Translations under genes and position numbers: made by a program
Notes under the pieces: generated by a model
Database searches by the model: none
The model's input: the letters and a program-made list of their open reading frames with translations, nothing else
Told to the model about the DNA's origin: nothing
Shown: positions 25,547 to 33,900 of the stretch, piece by piece
How the letters are laid out: each line of letters begins with the position of its first letter
Numbering within the stretch: the stretch's first letter is position 1
Assembly: GCF_021531975.1 (NCBI RefSeq)
Contig: NZ_JAFBIY010000009.1
Coordinates: forward strand, 1 to 57,912
Length of the DNA: 57,912 nucleotides
Reading direction: 5' to 3'
From: Faecalicatena contorta
Lineage (GTDB): Bacteria > Bacillota > Clostridia > Lachnospirales > Lachnospiraceae

Positions 25547-25662
25547 AGTTTCGATCTCATTTCGTAGTATTCATAAATAAATATATACGATAAAACATTG
25601 ACACATACCATAAAGTGGGATGAAGTAAGATAAAGTAGCATAAGAAAAGAGAGGGAAAGGGA

Positions 25663-26355
25663 ATGAGTAAAATGAAAACATGTGCATTCTGTGGACAGGA
25701 AATTGCTGCAAATGCAAAAAAATGTCCGCATTGCGGAGGAAAAAACAAAAAACCAATCTATAAAAAATGGTGGTTCTGGATTCTAATTTTAGTAATCATT
25801 TGTGGTGCAGTATCAGCGGGTGGTTCGAAAGAGGAGACGACTGACAAGAAGGCGGAAACGAAGACAGAGGTGGAAACGGAAGAAAAGACGGAAGATAATG
25901 TTCCAACCGAATATAAATCCGCACTCAAAAAAGCGGAAAGCTACAGTGAGACAATGCATATGTCCAAGTCGGGGATTTACAATCAACTTGTCTCCGAATA
26001 TGGAGAACAGTTTTCGGAAGAAGCTGCGCAGTATGCTATGGATAATCTGGAAGCAGACTGGAATGCCAATGCATTAGCAAAAGCGGAAAGCTACAGTGAG
26101 ACAATGCATATGTCCAAAGCTGGAATATATGACCAGTTGACATCTGAATATGGTGAGCAGTTTACAGCAGAAGAAGCGCAATATGCAGTTGATAATCTGA
26201 AAGCAGACTGGAATGCCAATGCATTAGCAAAGGCAAAAGAATACCAGGAAACAATGGATATGTCTCCGGCGGCAATCAAAGATCAGCTGATTTCTGAATA
26301 TGGAGAGAAATTCACGGCAGAAGAAGCGGAGTATGCTATTGCGAATTTGGAATAA
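25663..26355 (+). CDS. Zinc-ribbon membrane protein with three Ltp-type repeats
   Basis: The 230-residue protein has an N-terminal zinc ribbon (C7, C10, C21, C24), one membrane segment (about 36-53), an acidic Thr/Glu linker (55-85) and three tandem repeats with an exact 50-residue period starting at 91, 141 and 191. Each repeat contains a YSETMHMS..GIY.QL.SEYGEQF.xE-like core, characteristic of the Ltp (host cell surface-exposed lipoprotein) family. In a Streptococcus thermophilus prophage, Ltp blocks superinfection by stopping phage DNA entry. Here there is a zinc ribbon and no lipobox. Repeats 1 and 2 are almost identical in DNA, indicating a recent duplication. The repeats probably lie outside the membrane. 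Confidence 0.78.
   Translation: MSKMKTCAFCGQEIAANAKKCPHCGGKNKKPIYKKWWFWILILVIICGAVSAGGSKEETTDKKAETKTEVETEEKTEDNVPTEYKSALKKAESYSETMHMSKSGIYNQLVSEYGEQFSEEAAQYAMDNLEADWNANALAKAESYSETMHMSKAGIYDQLTSEYGEQFTAEEAQYAVDNLKADWNANALAKAKEYQETMDMSPAAIKDQLISEYGEKFTAEEAEYAIANLE
25933..26352 (+). repeat. 150-bp tandem coding repeat in the Ltp-like gene
   Basis: Units start at 25933, 26083 and 26233 (the third is incomplete, 120 bp). The first 35 or so bases of units 1 and 2 are identical, and the phrase coding ADWNANALAK is repeated almost exactly. Confidence 0.9.
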
Positions 26356-26362
26356 GAGTTTT

Positions 26363-26569
26363 GTGCAGTAAGTAGTACGCGGATGTCGCTAAGATACCTT
26401 GCTACGACGCGTTCGACTTTCTGACTAGCTCACGAATCTATAAGAGCCCAGAAAACAAACGGGAATCATGGTTTGTTTTCTGGGCTCTAACAGATTCGGA
26501 GCGGATTCTCCAAGTCTTCCGCATACCTTCGCAAAGCATCTTAGCGACATCCGCTACCATTTACTGTAC
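26363..26569. repeat. 207-bp imperfect inverted repeat with terminator-like core
   Basis: The outer arms pair GCGGATGTCGCTAAGAT (26380-26396) with ATCTTAGCGACATCCGC further right (26538-26554), and short matching sequences continue to both ends (GTGCAGTAA and TTACTGTAC). The core is a perfect 18-bp stem (26443-26460 with 26471-26488) around a 10-nt loop, containing AGAGCCCAG and CTGGGCTCT. The arms match at roughly three positions in four. It may terminate the Ltp-like gene. The overall design is MITE-like, but only one copy is seen here. The gap 26570-26639 shows nothing else. Confidence 0.75.
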
Positions 26570-26639
26570 TGGCAATTCCAGGTAAAAGTGAACGCCGCAG
26601 TTTGTTGGCAAAACATGTTATGTATCTGGTCTTTTCAGC

Positions 26640-26972
26640 TTCTATATGTAAAAGTAAAGAATTTTTTTGTTTTGTTTCTGAGGAAATGATTTGATTCTAA
26701 AAAAAGTCAGTACATATTTTCTTTTTCGCTCACAGGGAATGAAAAAAAGCTTGTTTTTACGCCGATAACGTGGTGGAATTACTTTATCGATGCGGTTTCA
26801 GTATTTTGGCTGAGACATTACAAGTGACGCGAGACAGCTGAGCTTCGGGAAACGTGGAAGAGCGTTATATCAGCTTTTGATGTTTACCGTTTGTCAGCGA
26901 CTGGTTCGTTTTCCGAAGTTCAGCTGTCTCGCGTCACTGTACTGCCTCAGATAAAATCACTGAACCAAATTC
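26640..26972 (+). repeat. Foldback repeat, copy B (apex deleted)
   Basis: It has the same orientation as copy A. It begins with TTCTATATGTAAAAG, which is also the far end of copy C, and includes shared blocks such as AGTCAGTACATATTTTC and CGCCGATAACGTGG before the arms. The GTGACGCGAGACAGC core and its partner are intact. Compared with A, 46 bp of the apex are missing, exactly between two GTTA direct repeats, leaving GCGTTATATCAGC. The right end (CTGAACCAAATTC) is 61 bp before the spoIIIAA start. Confidence 0.85.
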
Positions 26973-26983
26973 CTATTAATGAG

Positions 26984-27011
26984 GAATATATCTGCGTCGC
27001 CCACATATATT
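26984..27011 (+). promoter_or_regulatory. Possible sigma-E promoter of the spoIIIA operon
   Basis: GAATATA (26984-26990) and CATATATT (27004-27011), spaced 13 bp, resemble the sigma-E -35 and -10 elements. Sigma-E is the known regulator of spoIIIA in Bacillus. The spacing is slightly short, and the match was made by eye. Confidence 0.35.
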
Positions 27012-27033
27012 GAATGTAAAGAGGTGGACAAAG

Positions 27034-27987
27034 ATGCAGGAAGACAGAGTTTTTCATGTACTGCCCCAAAAGGTCCGGGCGGTGATACAAAGTAGTGAGA
27101 TTGACTGTACTAAGCTTCAGGAGATCAAGCTTCGTGTCGGGCAGCCGCTTATCCTGGTGTATCGGGATAGGGAAGCATTTCCAGGAAAACAAAAAGGCAG
27201 TACATACATTGTGACAAAAGAGGACATTCGTGAAATGGTAGATTACATCAGTAATTATTCACTGTATGCGTATGAACAGGAGATGAAACAGGGCTTTATT
27301 ACAATTGAAGGAGGACATCGGATCGGCATGGCGGGACAGGCAATTATGGAAGAAGGAAAAGTAAAGAACTTAAAACATATATCATCGATCAATGTGAGGA
27401 TGTCGCATGAGGTCATCGGAAGTGCGGACATTGTATTTCCTTATATTACCTGTCACAGGCAGCTGTATCATACGTTGATCATTTCGCCGCCCCGTTGTGG
27501 CAAGACTACACTTCTGCGGGATATGATACGGCAGATATCGGATGGAAATGCCTATATTCGCGGTAAGACGGTGGGAGTTGTTGATGAAAGGTCTGAAATT
27601 GCGGGATGCTATATGGGCGTGGCGCAGAATCATCTGGGAATGCGTACGGATATTCTGGATGGGTGTCCGAAGGCAGAAGGAATGATCATGCTTATCCGTT
27701 CTATGGGTCCGGAGGTGATTGCAGTAGACGAAATCGGAGCAGCGGAAGATGTACATGCTATTGAGTATGCGATGCATTGTGGCTGTAAGATGATTGCGAC
27801 CGTACATGGAGAGTCACTGGCAGATATCAAGAAGAAGCCGGTTTTCGCTCAGATTGTCGGGGAAAAGAGGTTTGAACGATATATTGTGCTGGGAAGTCGA
27901 AATCATGTCGGAGAAATAGAAGGTATCTATGATGAAAATGAGAAACTGATCTTCAGAGAAGAACAGATAGAGGCAAAAATATGCTGA
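27034..27987 (+). CDS. spoIIIAA: Stage III sporulation protein AA (ATPase)
   Basis: SpoIIIAA is the cytoplasmic ATPase of the mother cell-to-forespore channel, related to secretion ATPases. A Walker A-like loop SPPRCGKTTLLRDM and a Walker B-like VIAVDEIGAAED are visible. The C terminus has MIATVHGES, the sensor region typical of this family. The ATG at 27034 is chosen because GAGGTGG (27021-27027) lies just upstream; a longer frame from a TTG at 27010 would include that site. The protein is 317 residues, and the gene overlaps spoIIIAB by seven bases. Confidence 0.96.
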   Translation: MQEDRVFHVLPQKVRAVIQSSEIDCTKLQEIKLRVGQPLILVYRDREAFPGKQKGSTYIVTKEDIREMVDYISNYSLYAYEQEMKQGFITIEGGHRIGMAGQAIMEEGKVKNLKHISSINVRMSHEVIGSADIVFPYITCHRQLYHTLIISPPRCGKTTLLRDMIRQISDGNAYIRGKTVGVVDERSEIAGCYMGVAQNHLGMRTDILDGCPKAEGMIMLIRSMGPEVIAVDEIGAAEDVHAIEYAMHCGCKMIATVHGESLADIKKKPVFAQIVGEKRFERYIVLGSRNHVGEIEGIYDENEKLIFREEQIEAKIC

Positions 27988-28499
27988 AGATTGCAGGCAG
28001 TATATTTGTGATCACGGCAACGACACTTGCGGGAATAGGGAGAGCAGCAGCGCTCCGGGTGCAGTACAGGAGAATGGAAGAGCTCCGCCAGATTTTTTAT
28101 TATCTGCAGAGCGAGATACGCTATGCGAGGACATGTCTGGATGAGATATTTCTTGCGCTTGGCAGGCAGGTCAGGCCGCCCTATAAAGAGTGGCTTCTTT
28201 CTCTTGGCAGAACGCTTAGCTTAAGAGAAGGCGGGAGATTTGCAAAGGTGTGGGAGGAGAGTGTTGAAAGCGATCTTGCGGATTGTGGACTTCCCGGGCG
28301 TGAACTTATGCGGCTAAAAGAACTGGGGGAACAACTTGGCGCGGCGGATCTGGAAATGCAGGTGAAGACGCTGGAACTGTATCTGACACAGCTTACGGAT
28401 TCCATGGGAGAAATACAGGAAGAGATGAAAGAGAAAGTGAAGCTGTATCACTGTCTGGGAGTTTTGAGTGGAATCCTGATCGTTATTCTGCTTGTGTGA
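27981..28499 (+). CDS. spoIIIAB: Stage III sporulation protein AB
   Basis: SpoIIIAB is a membrane component of the SpoIIIA complex, similar in fold to type II secretion GspF fragments. It has an N-terminal hydrophobic segment (about residues 3-20), the family motif RRMEELRQIFYYLQSEIRY (shown in two parts: RRMEELRQI and YLQSEIRYA), and a C-terminal membrane helix with LGVLSGILIVILLV. The length is 172 residues. It starts inside spoIIIAA. Confidence 0.94.
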   Translation: MLKIAGSIFVITATTLAGIGRAAALRVQYRRMEELRQIFYYLQSEIRYARTCLDEIFLALGRQVRPPYKEWLLSLGRTLSLREGGRFAKVWEESVESDLADCGLPGRELMRLKELGEQLGAADLEMQVKTLELYLTQLTDSMGEIQEEMKEKVKLYHCLGVLSGILIVILLV

Positions 28500-28509
28500 G
28501 GAGGCATAC

Positions 28510-28704
28510 ATGAATGTAAATTTAATCTTTAAGATTGCCGCAGTGGGTATTCTTGTTTCTATACTGAGTCAGGTGCTGAAGCACAGTGGCAGAGAAGAAC
28601 AGGCTTTTCTTACAAGTCTTGCCGGTCTTTTGCTTGTTCTGTTCTGGATCATACCTTACATTTATGAATTGTTTGTATCGATACAGCGGCTATTTTCCCT
28701 GTAG
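28510..28704 (+). CDS. spoIIIAC: Stage III sporulation protein AC
   Basis: A small integral membrane protein (64 residues) with two hydrophobic helices. The typical opening NVNLIFKIAAVGILVSIL is followed by VLKHSGREEQAF. GAGGAGG lies before ATG 28510; an upstream GTG in frame would cover that site. SpoIIIAC and AD are thought to form a membrane pore part of the channel. Confidence 0.94.
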   Translation: MNVNLIFKIAAVGILVSILSQVLKHSGREEQAFLTSLAGLLLVLFWIIPYIYELFVSIQRLFSL

Positions 28705-28732
28705 ATATGGTTCGCAGGAAGGGGTGAGTGCG

Positions 28733-29119
28733 ATGGACATGGTACAGATAGGTGTTCTGGGGGTGGCAGGGGCGCTTCTTGCAATCCAGTTCAAAAGCGG
28801 AAAAGCGGAATATGGAATCTACATCAGCATTGCACTAAGTCTGATTATTTTTTTTAGTGTGTTGGGACAATTACAAACGATAATAGATGCGCTTAAAACA
28901 GTAGGGGAATATATCCGTGTGGATCATCTTTATATAGGGACGCTCGTGAAAATGCTCGGTGTTACTTATATTGCAGAGTTCTCTTCAGGCATCTGTAAGG
29001 ATGCGGGATACCAGACGATTGCTTTGCAGATTGAGATATTTGGAAAGCTTGCGGTTCTGATACTCAGTATGCCGGTTCTCATGGGGCTTTTGGACACTGT
29101 CCGGGAATTTCTGTCATGA
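28733..29119 (+). CDS. spoIIIAD: Stage III sporulation protein AD
   Basis: A 128-residue membrane protein with three to four hydrophobic stretches. The family pattern VQIGVLGVAGALLAIQFK, then IEIFGKLAVLILSMPVL, is present. ATG 28733 is preceded by GGAAGGGG; GTG 28724 is in frame but overlaps that site. Its stop overlaps the spoIIIAE start (ATGA). Confidence 0.94.
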   Translation: MDMVQIGVLGVAGALLAIQFKSGKAEYGIYISIALSLIIFFSVLGQLQTIIDALKTVGEYIRVDHLYIGTLVKMLGVTYIAEFSSGICKDAGYQTIALQIEIFGKLAVLILSMPVLMGLLDTVREFLS

Positions 29120-30255
29120 AGTGGATATGTAGAGCTTTTCTGCTCATCGGTATATTATGGGTATTTTCTTTCCGTATCGCATATGCATCCGATACTTCAC
29201 AGACGGAAGAAAATCTTTTGGATCAGTTTGATTTTGGAGAAATGAATCAGGTTTTGCAGGACTTGTTTCCGGAAGAAAAACTGGATTTTAAGGAGACGCT
29301 TATGGGAGTGCTGTCAGGCGATATTACATTGACGGCGGAACTTCTGAACCGGCTTGTTAAAGAACAGCTTACCTATGCATTTCAAGTAAGCCGGAAAAAT
29401 CTCATTCAGATACTTGTGATTGCGATCGTTGCAGCGATATTCAGTAATTTCTCGGGGATATTTAAAAGTCGCCAGATAGCAGATGTGAGCTTTTATGTGC
29501 TGTATCTTCTGTTGATTGCATTGTGTCTCAGTACCTTTCGCGTAGTGGCGGACTGGGTAGAAGAAGGAGTGCATGGACTGACCTCTTTTATGGAAGTATT
29601 TTGCCCGCTCTATTTTCTGGCAGTGTCAGTCGCCAAAGGGAGTATTACTGCCGCCGGGTTCTATAATCTTGCTTTATTTGTCATTCTTCTGGTGGAAGTT
29701 CTGATCGTAAGTTTTCTGCTTCCGGTCATCCGCATTTACATCATGGTCCGGGTACTGGACTTCCTTTCGGGTCAGGAAAGCTTAAGTAAGTTTGCAGAGC
29801 TGATTGAGATGGTCGTGTCATGGAGTCTGAAAACGGTACTTGCATGTATTATCGGATTAAATGTCGTACAGGGGCTTATCAATCCGGTCATGGATACAGT
29901 GAAGAGAAGTGCAGTGACAAGAGGCGCCGAAGCAATTCCCGGTATCGGGGATGCTATAGGCGGTGTAACAGAAGTTGTGCTTGGTACAGCAGTGCTTGTG
30001 AAAAATGGAATTGGCATAACAGGAGCAGTCATCTGTATATCACTGTGTGTACTTCCTCTTGTCCAGGCGGGATGTATCGTTTTGATGTATAAGCTTGCGG
30101 CAGCGCTTATCCAGCCGGTTTCGGACAAAAGGATCGTAGGCTGTGTGGAAAGTGTGGGAGAAGGATGCAGACTGTTAATGCGCGTTGTATTTACGACGGG
30201 ATTGCTGTTTTTACTGACAATTGTAATTATTTCAGCAGTTACAGGAAATGTGTAG
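29116..30255 (+). CDS. spoIIIAE: Stage III sporulation protein AE
   Basis: A polytopic membrane protein of 379 residues with an N-terminal signal peptide (about residues 1-25, ending AYAS) and roughly six membrane helices. Family landmarks include VSRKNLIQILVIAIVAAIF and the repeated TRGAEAIPGIGDAIGG region. It belongs to the SpoIIIA-SpoIIQ channel that keeps the engulfed forespore active. Confidence 0.94.
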   Translation: MKWICRAFLLIGILWVFSFRIAYASDTSQTEENLLDQFDFGEMNQVLQDLFPEEKLDFKETLMGVLSGDITLTAELLNRLVKEQLTYAFQVSRKNLIQILVIAIVAAIFSNFSGIFKSRQIADVSFYVLYLLLIALCLSTFRVVADWVEEGVHGLTSFMEVFCPLYFLAVSVAKGSITAAGFYNLALFVILLVEVLIVSFLLPVIRIYIMVRVLDFLSGQESLSKFAELIEMVVSWSLKTVLACIIGLNVVQGLINPVMDTVKRSAVTRGAEAIPGIGDAIGGVTEVVLGTAVLVKNGIGITGAVICISLCVLPLVQAGCIVLMYKLAAALIQPVSDKRIVGCVESVGEGCRLLMRVVFTTGLLFLLTIVIISAVTGNV

Positions 30256-30262
30256 GAGTCAT

Positions 30263-30547
30263 ATGTTTGATTATATTTATGAGTGGATACAGAACATTAC
30301 GTTTTATATGGTAATGGTCACGGCGGTTATGCATATCATTCCGAACCCGGATTATAAAAAATATATTCGTTTTTTTACAGGGCTTGTTTTGATATTGATG
30401 ATTTTATCTCCGGTCATGAAGCTTTTTGGAACGGAATATCATATTGCAGATATACCTGTGGAATATAAGGAACAACTCATTGAGTTTTCAGAGACGGAGG
30501 AAGAGGCAGATGCAATCAAAGTGGATGAAATTCAGGTTGGATGGTAA
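30263..30547 (+). CDS. spoIIIAF: Stage III sporulation protein AF
   Basis: A 94-residue protein with two N-terminal membrane helices and a soluble tail. The motif IIPNPDYKKYIRFFTGLVLI is diagnostic of SpoIIIAF. ATG 30263 follows AGGAG; a longer frame would overlap spoIIIAE. The tail is shorter than in Bacillus, as is common in Lachnospiraceae. Its end overlaps spoIIIAG by 38 bases. Confidence 0.92.
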   Translation: MFDYIYEWIQNITFYMVMVTAVMHIIPNPDYKKYIRFFTGLVLILMILSPVMKLFGTEYHIADIPVEYKEQLIEFSETEEEADAIKVDEIQVGW

Positions 30548-31097
30548 AAAAATCAGAAAAGATCAGATACTGATTCTTTTTCTGGCTGGAGTACTGCTTC
30601 TTGTTATAGCACTTCCCACAAAGAACGGGGAGAAAGACTCACAGGAGAACGGATTTCTGGAAAAGGATGCTGAATCAGGGGGCACGGATGATTATGTGTC
30701 GGTAATGGAAGCACATCTGGAGGATACATTATCGCAGATGGAAGGGGCCGGGGAAGTGTCGGTCATGCTTACTTTGAAGTCATCACAGGAAAAAGTGATA
30801 GAAAAGGATACGGAATCCTCAGATGAGACGGTCGAAGAAACAGACAGTGAGGGTGGTGAAAGGACAACGAAGAACAGCAGCTACCGGGAAGAGGCGGTCT
30901 ATAACAGTGAAGGCAGTACTGGTTCAGAGCCTTATGTGCGTAAGGAGCTAAGCCCGGAAGTAGAAGGAGTTGTTGTTATCGCGGAAGGAGGGGATAACGC
31001 AGTTGTGGTAAAAAATATAACTGAAGCAATTCAGGCATTATTTGGGATAGACACGCATAAGATTAGGATAGTGAAAGGTAGGAGGGCAGATCAGTGA
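30510..31097 (+). CDS. spoIIIAG: Stage III sporulation protein AG
   Basis: SpoIIIAG forms the large ring of the forespore channel. The 195-residue protein has one membrane helix (about 20-36), an acidic Ser/Glu/Thr-rich linker, and the ring-building domain with EGAGEVSVMLTL and PEVEGVVVIAEGGDN. The start ATG at 30510 has GGAGGAAGAGG upstream inside spoIIIAF. Confidence 0.94.
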   Translation: MQSKWMKFRLDGKKIRKDQILILFLAGVLLLVIALPTKNGEKDSQENGFLEKDAESGGTDDYVSVMEAHLEDTLSQMEGAGEVSVMLTLKSSQEKVIEKDTESSDETVEETDSEGGERTTKNSSYREEAVYNSEGSTGSEPYVRKELSPEVEGVVVIAEGGDNAVVVKNITEAIQALFGIDTHKIRIVKGRRADQ

Positions 31098-31717
31098 AAC
31101 GAATTTTTAAAAAGAACCAGATGATTATTGCCGCCCTGGCAATCATGATTGCGGCAGCAGGATATCTGAACTATTCCGGCAGATTATTTAATAAGGAGGA
31201 TACAGCTAAGACAAACGGTGAGCTTGCCAGCCAGGAGCTTCTGGATATTTCCGAGGAAGATCTTGCGAGCGCATCCGGTGACATTGAAAGCACCGACGGA
31301 GATGACGGAAGCGTTGACGGGACACCGGGTGAGGCGGTTCTTACGAGTGGAGAAGCCAGCGCTGTGGTGGCAGAGGCAAAAGTAACGAGAGAGCAGGTAC
31401 GTGCAAAGAACAAAGAAACCCTTCTGGAGATCATCGATAATGAACAGCTGAGCGATGAACAGAAGCAGGATGCGATAGATCAGATGGTGGCGATGACGGA
31501 TTTTGCTGAGAAAGAAGCGGCGGCGGAAACATTACTTGCATCAAAGGGATTTTCGGAAGCAGTCGTAAGCATGAGCAAGGACTCGGTAGATGTTGTAGTA
31601 AATGCAGAGGAAATCAGTGATGCGAGTCTGGCACAGATAGAAGATATTGTGACAAGAAAGACCGGGATGGCAGCAGAAAATGTAGTGATCACTCCGATAT
31701 ACTCCAACGGGAAATAA
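31094..31717 (+). CDS. spoIIIAH: Stage III sporulation protein AH
   Basis: SpoIIIAH bridges the intermembrane space by binding SpoIIQ; it resembles YscJ/FliF ring proteins. The GTG start overlaps the spoIIIAG stop. A membrane helix spans about residues 11-28. The linker is rich in Asp/Gly/Ser, and the C-terminal ring domain contains KDSVDVVVNAEEISDA and IEDIVTRKTGM. It has 207 residues and is the last gene of the operon, followed by a terminator. Confidence 0.94.
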   Translation: MKRIFKKNQMIIAALAIMIAAAGYLNYSGRLFNKEDTAKTNGELASQELLDISEEDLASASGDIESTDGDDGSVDGTPGEAVLTSGEASAVVAEAKVTREQVRAKNKETLLEIIDNEQLSDEQKQDAIDQMVAMTDFAEKEAAAETLLASKGFSEAVVSMSKDSVDVVVNAEEISDASLAQIEDIVTRKTGMAAENVVITPIYSNGK

Positions 31718-31721
31718 AACG

Positions 31722-31767
31722 AAGGTTACCGACTTTATGATTATTAAGAGTCAGGTAACCTTTTTTG
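31722..31767 (+). terminator. Terminator of the spoIIIA operon
   Basis: AAGGTTACC (31722-31730) pairs with GGTAACCTT (31755-31763), with GACT/AGTC nearby extending it, and a T-run follows. Confidence 0.88.
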
Positions 31768-31768
31768 T

Positions 31769-31797
31769 TGAGCAAAAAGAAGCATTGTGCTATACTG
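31769..31797 (+). promoter_or_regulatory. Sigma-A promoter of prfC
   Basis: TTGAGC (31769-31774) and TATACT (31792-31797) are spaced by 17 bp, just after the spoIIIA terminator. Confidence 0.7.
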
Positions 31798-31847
31798 TTT
31801 AATAGTATGCATAAAAGGATATAATTATTTTAGGAGTGTCAGAATAT

Positions 31848-33449
31848 ATGTCAGAGATAACAAATGAAGTGAAGAAACAGATTGAAAAGAGAAGAACATT
31901 TGCTATTATTTCCCACCCGGATGCCGGTAAGACAACACTGACAGAGAAGTTTCTCCTGTATGGAGGCGCGATTAATCAGGCGGGAAGTGTAAAGGGTAAG
32001 GCAACAGCCAGACATGCCGTATCCGACTGGATGGAGATTGAGAAGGAAAGAGGTATTTCCGTCACTTCTTCTGTTCTCCAGTTTAATTATGACGGATATT
32101 GTATCAACATTCTGGATACGCCGGGACATCAGGACTTCTCTGAAGATACGTACCGTACACTTATGGCGGCGGATTCTGCAGTTATGGTCATTGATGCATC
32201 CAAGGGTGTAGAAGCACAGACAAGGAAGCTTTTTAAGGTATGTACCATGCGTCATATTCCGATTTTTACTTTTATCAATAAAATGGACCGGGAAGCGATG
32301 GATACATTTGAGCTTCTGGATGATATTGAAAATGAGCTTGGCATTGCGACCTGTCCGGTTAACTGGCCGATTGGCTCCGGTAAGGAATTCAGAGGTGTTT
32401 ATGACCGTGAGACAAAGCAGGTGGAGCTTTTCTCTGATACAAAAAAAGGAACCACCCAGGGAGAAGTAAGAAAAGTAGATATTACTTCACCGGAACTGGA
32501 AGATCTGATCAGTGAAGAACAGAGAGCAAAGCTTGAGGAAGAGATTGAACTGCAGGACGGCGCAGGTGCAGAGTTTGACCAGGAGCTGGTAAGCAGGGGA
32601 GAATTATCACCGGTGTTCTTCGGTTCCGCACTTACGAACTTTGGTGTAGAGACATTCCTTAAACATTTCCTGAAGATGACGACTTCTCCGCTGCCGCGTA
32701 TGTCAGATAAGGGTCTGATCGATCCGATGAAGGAAGAGGCATTTTCTGCATTCGTATTTAAGATTCAGGCAAATATGAACAAAGCTCACAGAGACAGAAT
32801 CGCATTTATGCGTATCTGCTCCGGTGCCTTTGAAGCAGGGATGGATGTATATCATATGCAGGGCGGCAAAAAGGTACGTCTTTCTCAGCCCCAGCAGATG
32901 ATGGCGAGTGAGAGACATATGATAGATCAGGCGTATGGAGGAGACATTATCGGTGTATTTGATCCAGGTATTTTCTCAATTGGTGATACACTCACAAATG
33001 CAGCAGAGCGATTCTCTTATGAAGGAATACCGACTTTTGCGCCGGAGCATTTTGCAAGAGTGCGTCAGGTAGACACGATGAAGCGTAAGCAGTTCATCAA
33101 AGGAATCAATCAGATCGCGCAGGAAGGAGCCATCCAGATATTCCAGGAATACAATACCGGTATGGAGGAGATCATCGTAGGAGTTGTTGGTGTCCTGCAG
33201 TTTGATGTATTAAAGTACCGTCTGGAAAATGAATACAATGTAGAGATCCGTATGGACAACCTTCCGTATGAATATATCCGTTGGATTGAAAATACGGACA
33301 TTGATCTGGATAAGTTGTCCGGAACATCGGATATGAAGAAAGTAAAAGATTTAAAAGGCCGTCCGCTTCTTCTGTTTGTAAATGAATGGAGTATACGAAT
33401 GACTGTGGACAGAAATGACGGACTCGTTCTGACAGAATTTGCCCGATAG
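31848..33449 (+). CDS. prfC: Peptide chain release factor 3
   Basis: RF3 is a translational GTPase that ejects RF1/RF2 after termination. G motifs are SHPDAGKTTLTEK, DTPGHQDFSEDTYR and INKMDRE. The RF3-specific SVKGKATARHAVSDWM block is present, as is the C-terminal FDVLKYRLENEY segment. ATG 31848 is preceded by TAGGAG; GTG 31836 is in frame but overlaps that site. The protein is 533 residues, a normal RF3 length. Confidence 0.95.
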   Translation: MSEITNEVKKQIEKRRTFAIISHPDAGKTTLTEKFLLYGGAINQAGSVKGKATARHAVSDWMEIEKERGISVTSSVLQFNYDGYCINILDTPGHQDFSEDTYRTLMAADSAVMVIDASKGVEAQTRKLFKVCTMRHIPIFTFINKMDREAMDTFELLDDIENELGIATCPVNWPIGSGKEFRGVYDRETKQVELFSDTKKGTTQGEVRKVDITSPELEDLISEEQRAKLEEEIELQDGAGAEFDQELVSRGELSPVFFGSALTNFGVETFLKHFLKMTTSPLPRMSDKGLIDPMKEEAFSAFVFKIQANMNKAHRDRIAFMRICSGAFEAGMDVYHMQGGKKVRLSQPQQMMASERHMIDQAYGGDIIGVFDPGIFSIGDTLTNAAERFSYEGIPTFAPEHFARVRQVDTMKRKQFIKGINQIAQEGAIQIFQEYNTGMEEIIVGVVGVLQFDVLKYRLENEYNVEIRMDNLPYEYIRWIENTDIDLDKLSGTSDMKKVKDLKGRPLLLFVNEWSIRMTVDRNDGLVLTEFAR

Positions 33450-33452
33450 TCT

Positions 33453-33480
33453 TTGCAAATCATTTCAGATTTGTTATAAT
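33453..33480 (+). promoter_or_regulatory. Sigma-A promoter of the asp23-nusB cluster
   Basis: TTGCAA (33453-33458) and TATAAT (33475-33480) are spaced by 16 bp, 37 bp before the asp23 start codon. Confidence 0.65.
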
Positions 33481-33516
33481 GTTCGAAAAGGGGCTTAAGA
33501 AAGGGTTGATGTAATA

Positions 33517-33900
33517 ATGGGAAAAGAAGAAAGAAACACATATACGATCAAATGTGATGCCAATCTCGGAGAAGTTAAGATTGCTGACGAGGTTGTTGCT
33601 GTTATTGCCGGCTATGCAACGATGGAAGTAGACGGCGTGGCTTCCATGGCAGGAAGTGCTTCAAGAGATATCATGAATAAAATTGCCATGCGTAACCTTT
33701 CCAGAGGAGTTAAGGTGGATATTCTGGAAGGCATTGTTACAGTTTCTGTTTCCATCATTATCAAGTATGGATATAGTATCAAGGATATTACAACAAAGGT
33801 ACAGGATAAGGTAAAAGCAGCAATCGAGAATATGACAGGTCTTGAAGTTGCAGATGTTAATATCCGTGTTGCCGGAGTGGATGTGCCGGAGGAAGCATAA
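33517..33900 (+). CDS. Asp23/Gls24 family envelope stress response protein
   Basis: The 127-residue protein belongs to the Asp23/Gls24 (DUF322) family. The pattern GEVKIADEVVAVIAGYATMEVDGV, shown in part as EVKIADEVVAVIAGYA, is followed by VDILEGIVTVSVSIII and VADVNIRVAGVDVPEE. In Staphylococcus, Asp23 is membrane-associated and linked to cell-wall stress. In clostridia a member of the family sits ahead of nusB, as here, and the stop is directly followed by the nusB GTG start. Confidence 0.9.
   Translation: MGKEERNTYTIKCDANLGEVKIADEVVAVIAGYATMEVDGVASMAGSASRDIMNKIAMRNLSRGVKVDILEGIVTVSVSIIIKYGYSIKDITTKVQDKVKAAIENMTGLEVADVNIRVAGVDVPEEA

Noticed and set aside
25598-25636. TTGACA at 25598-25603 as promoter of the Ltp-like gene
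   Set aside because: The -35 box is perfect, but no acceptable -10 hexamer lies 16-18 bp downstream; the nearest candidates are 22 or more bases away.
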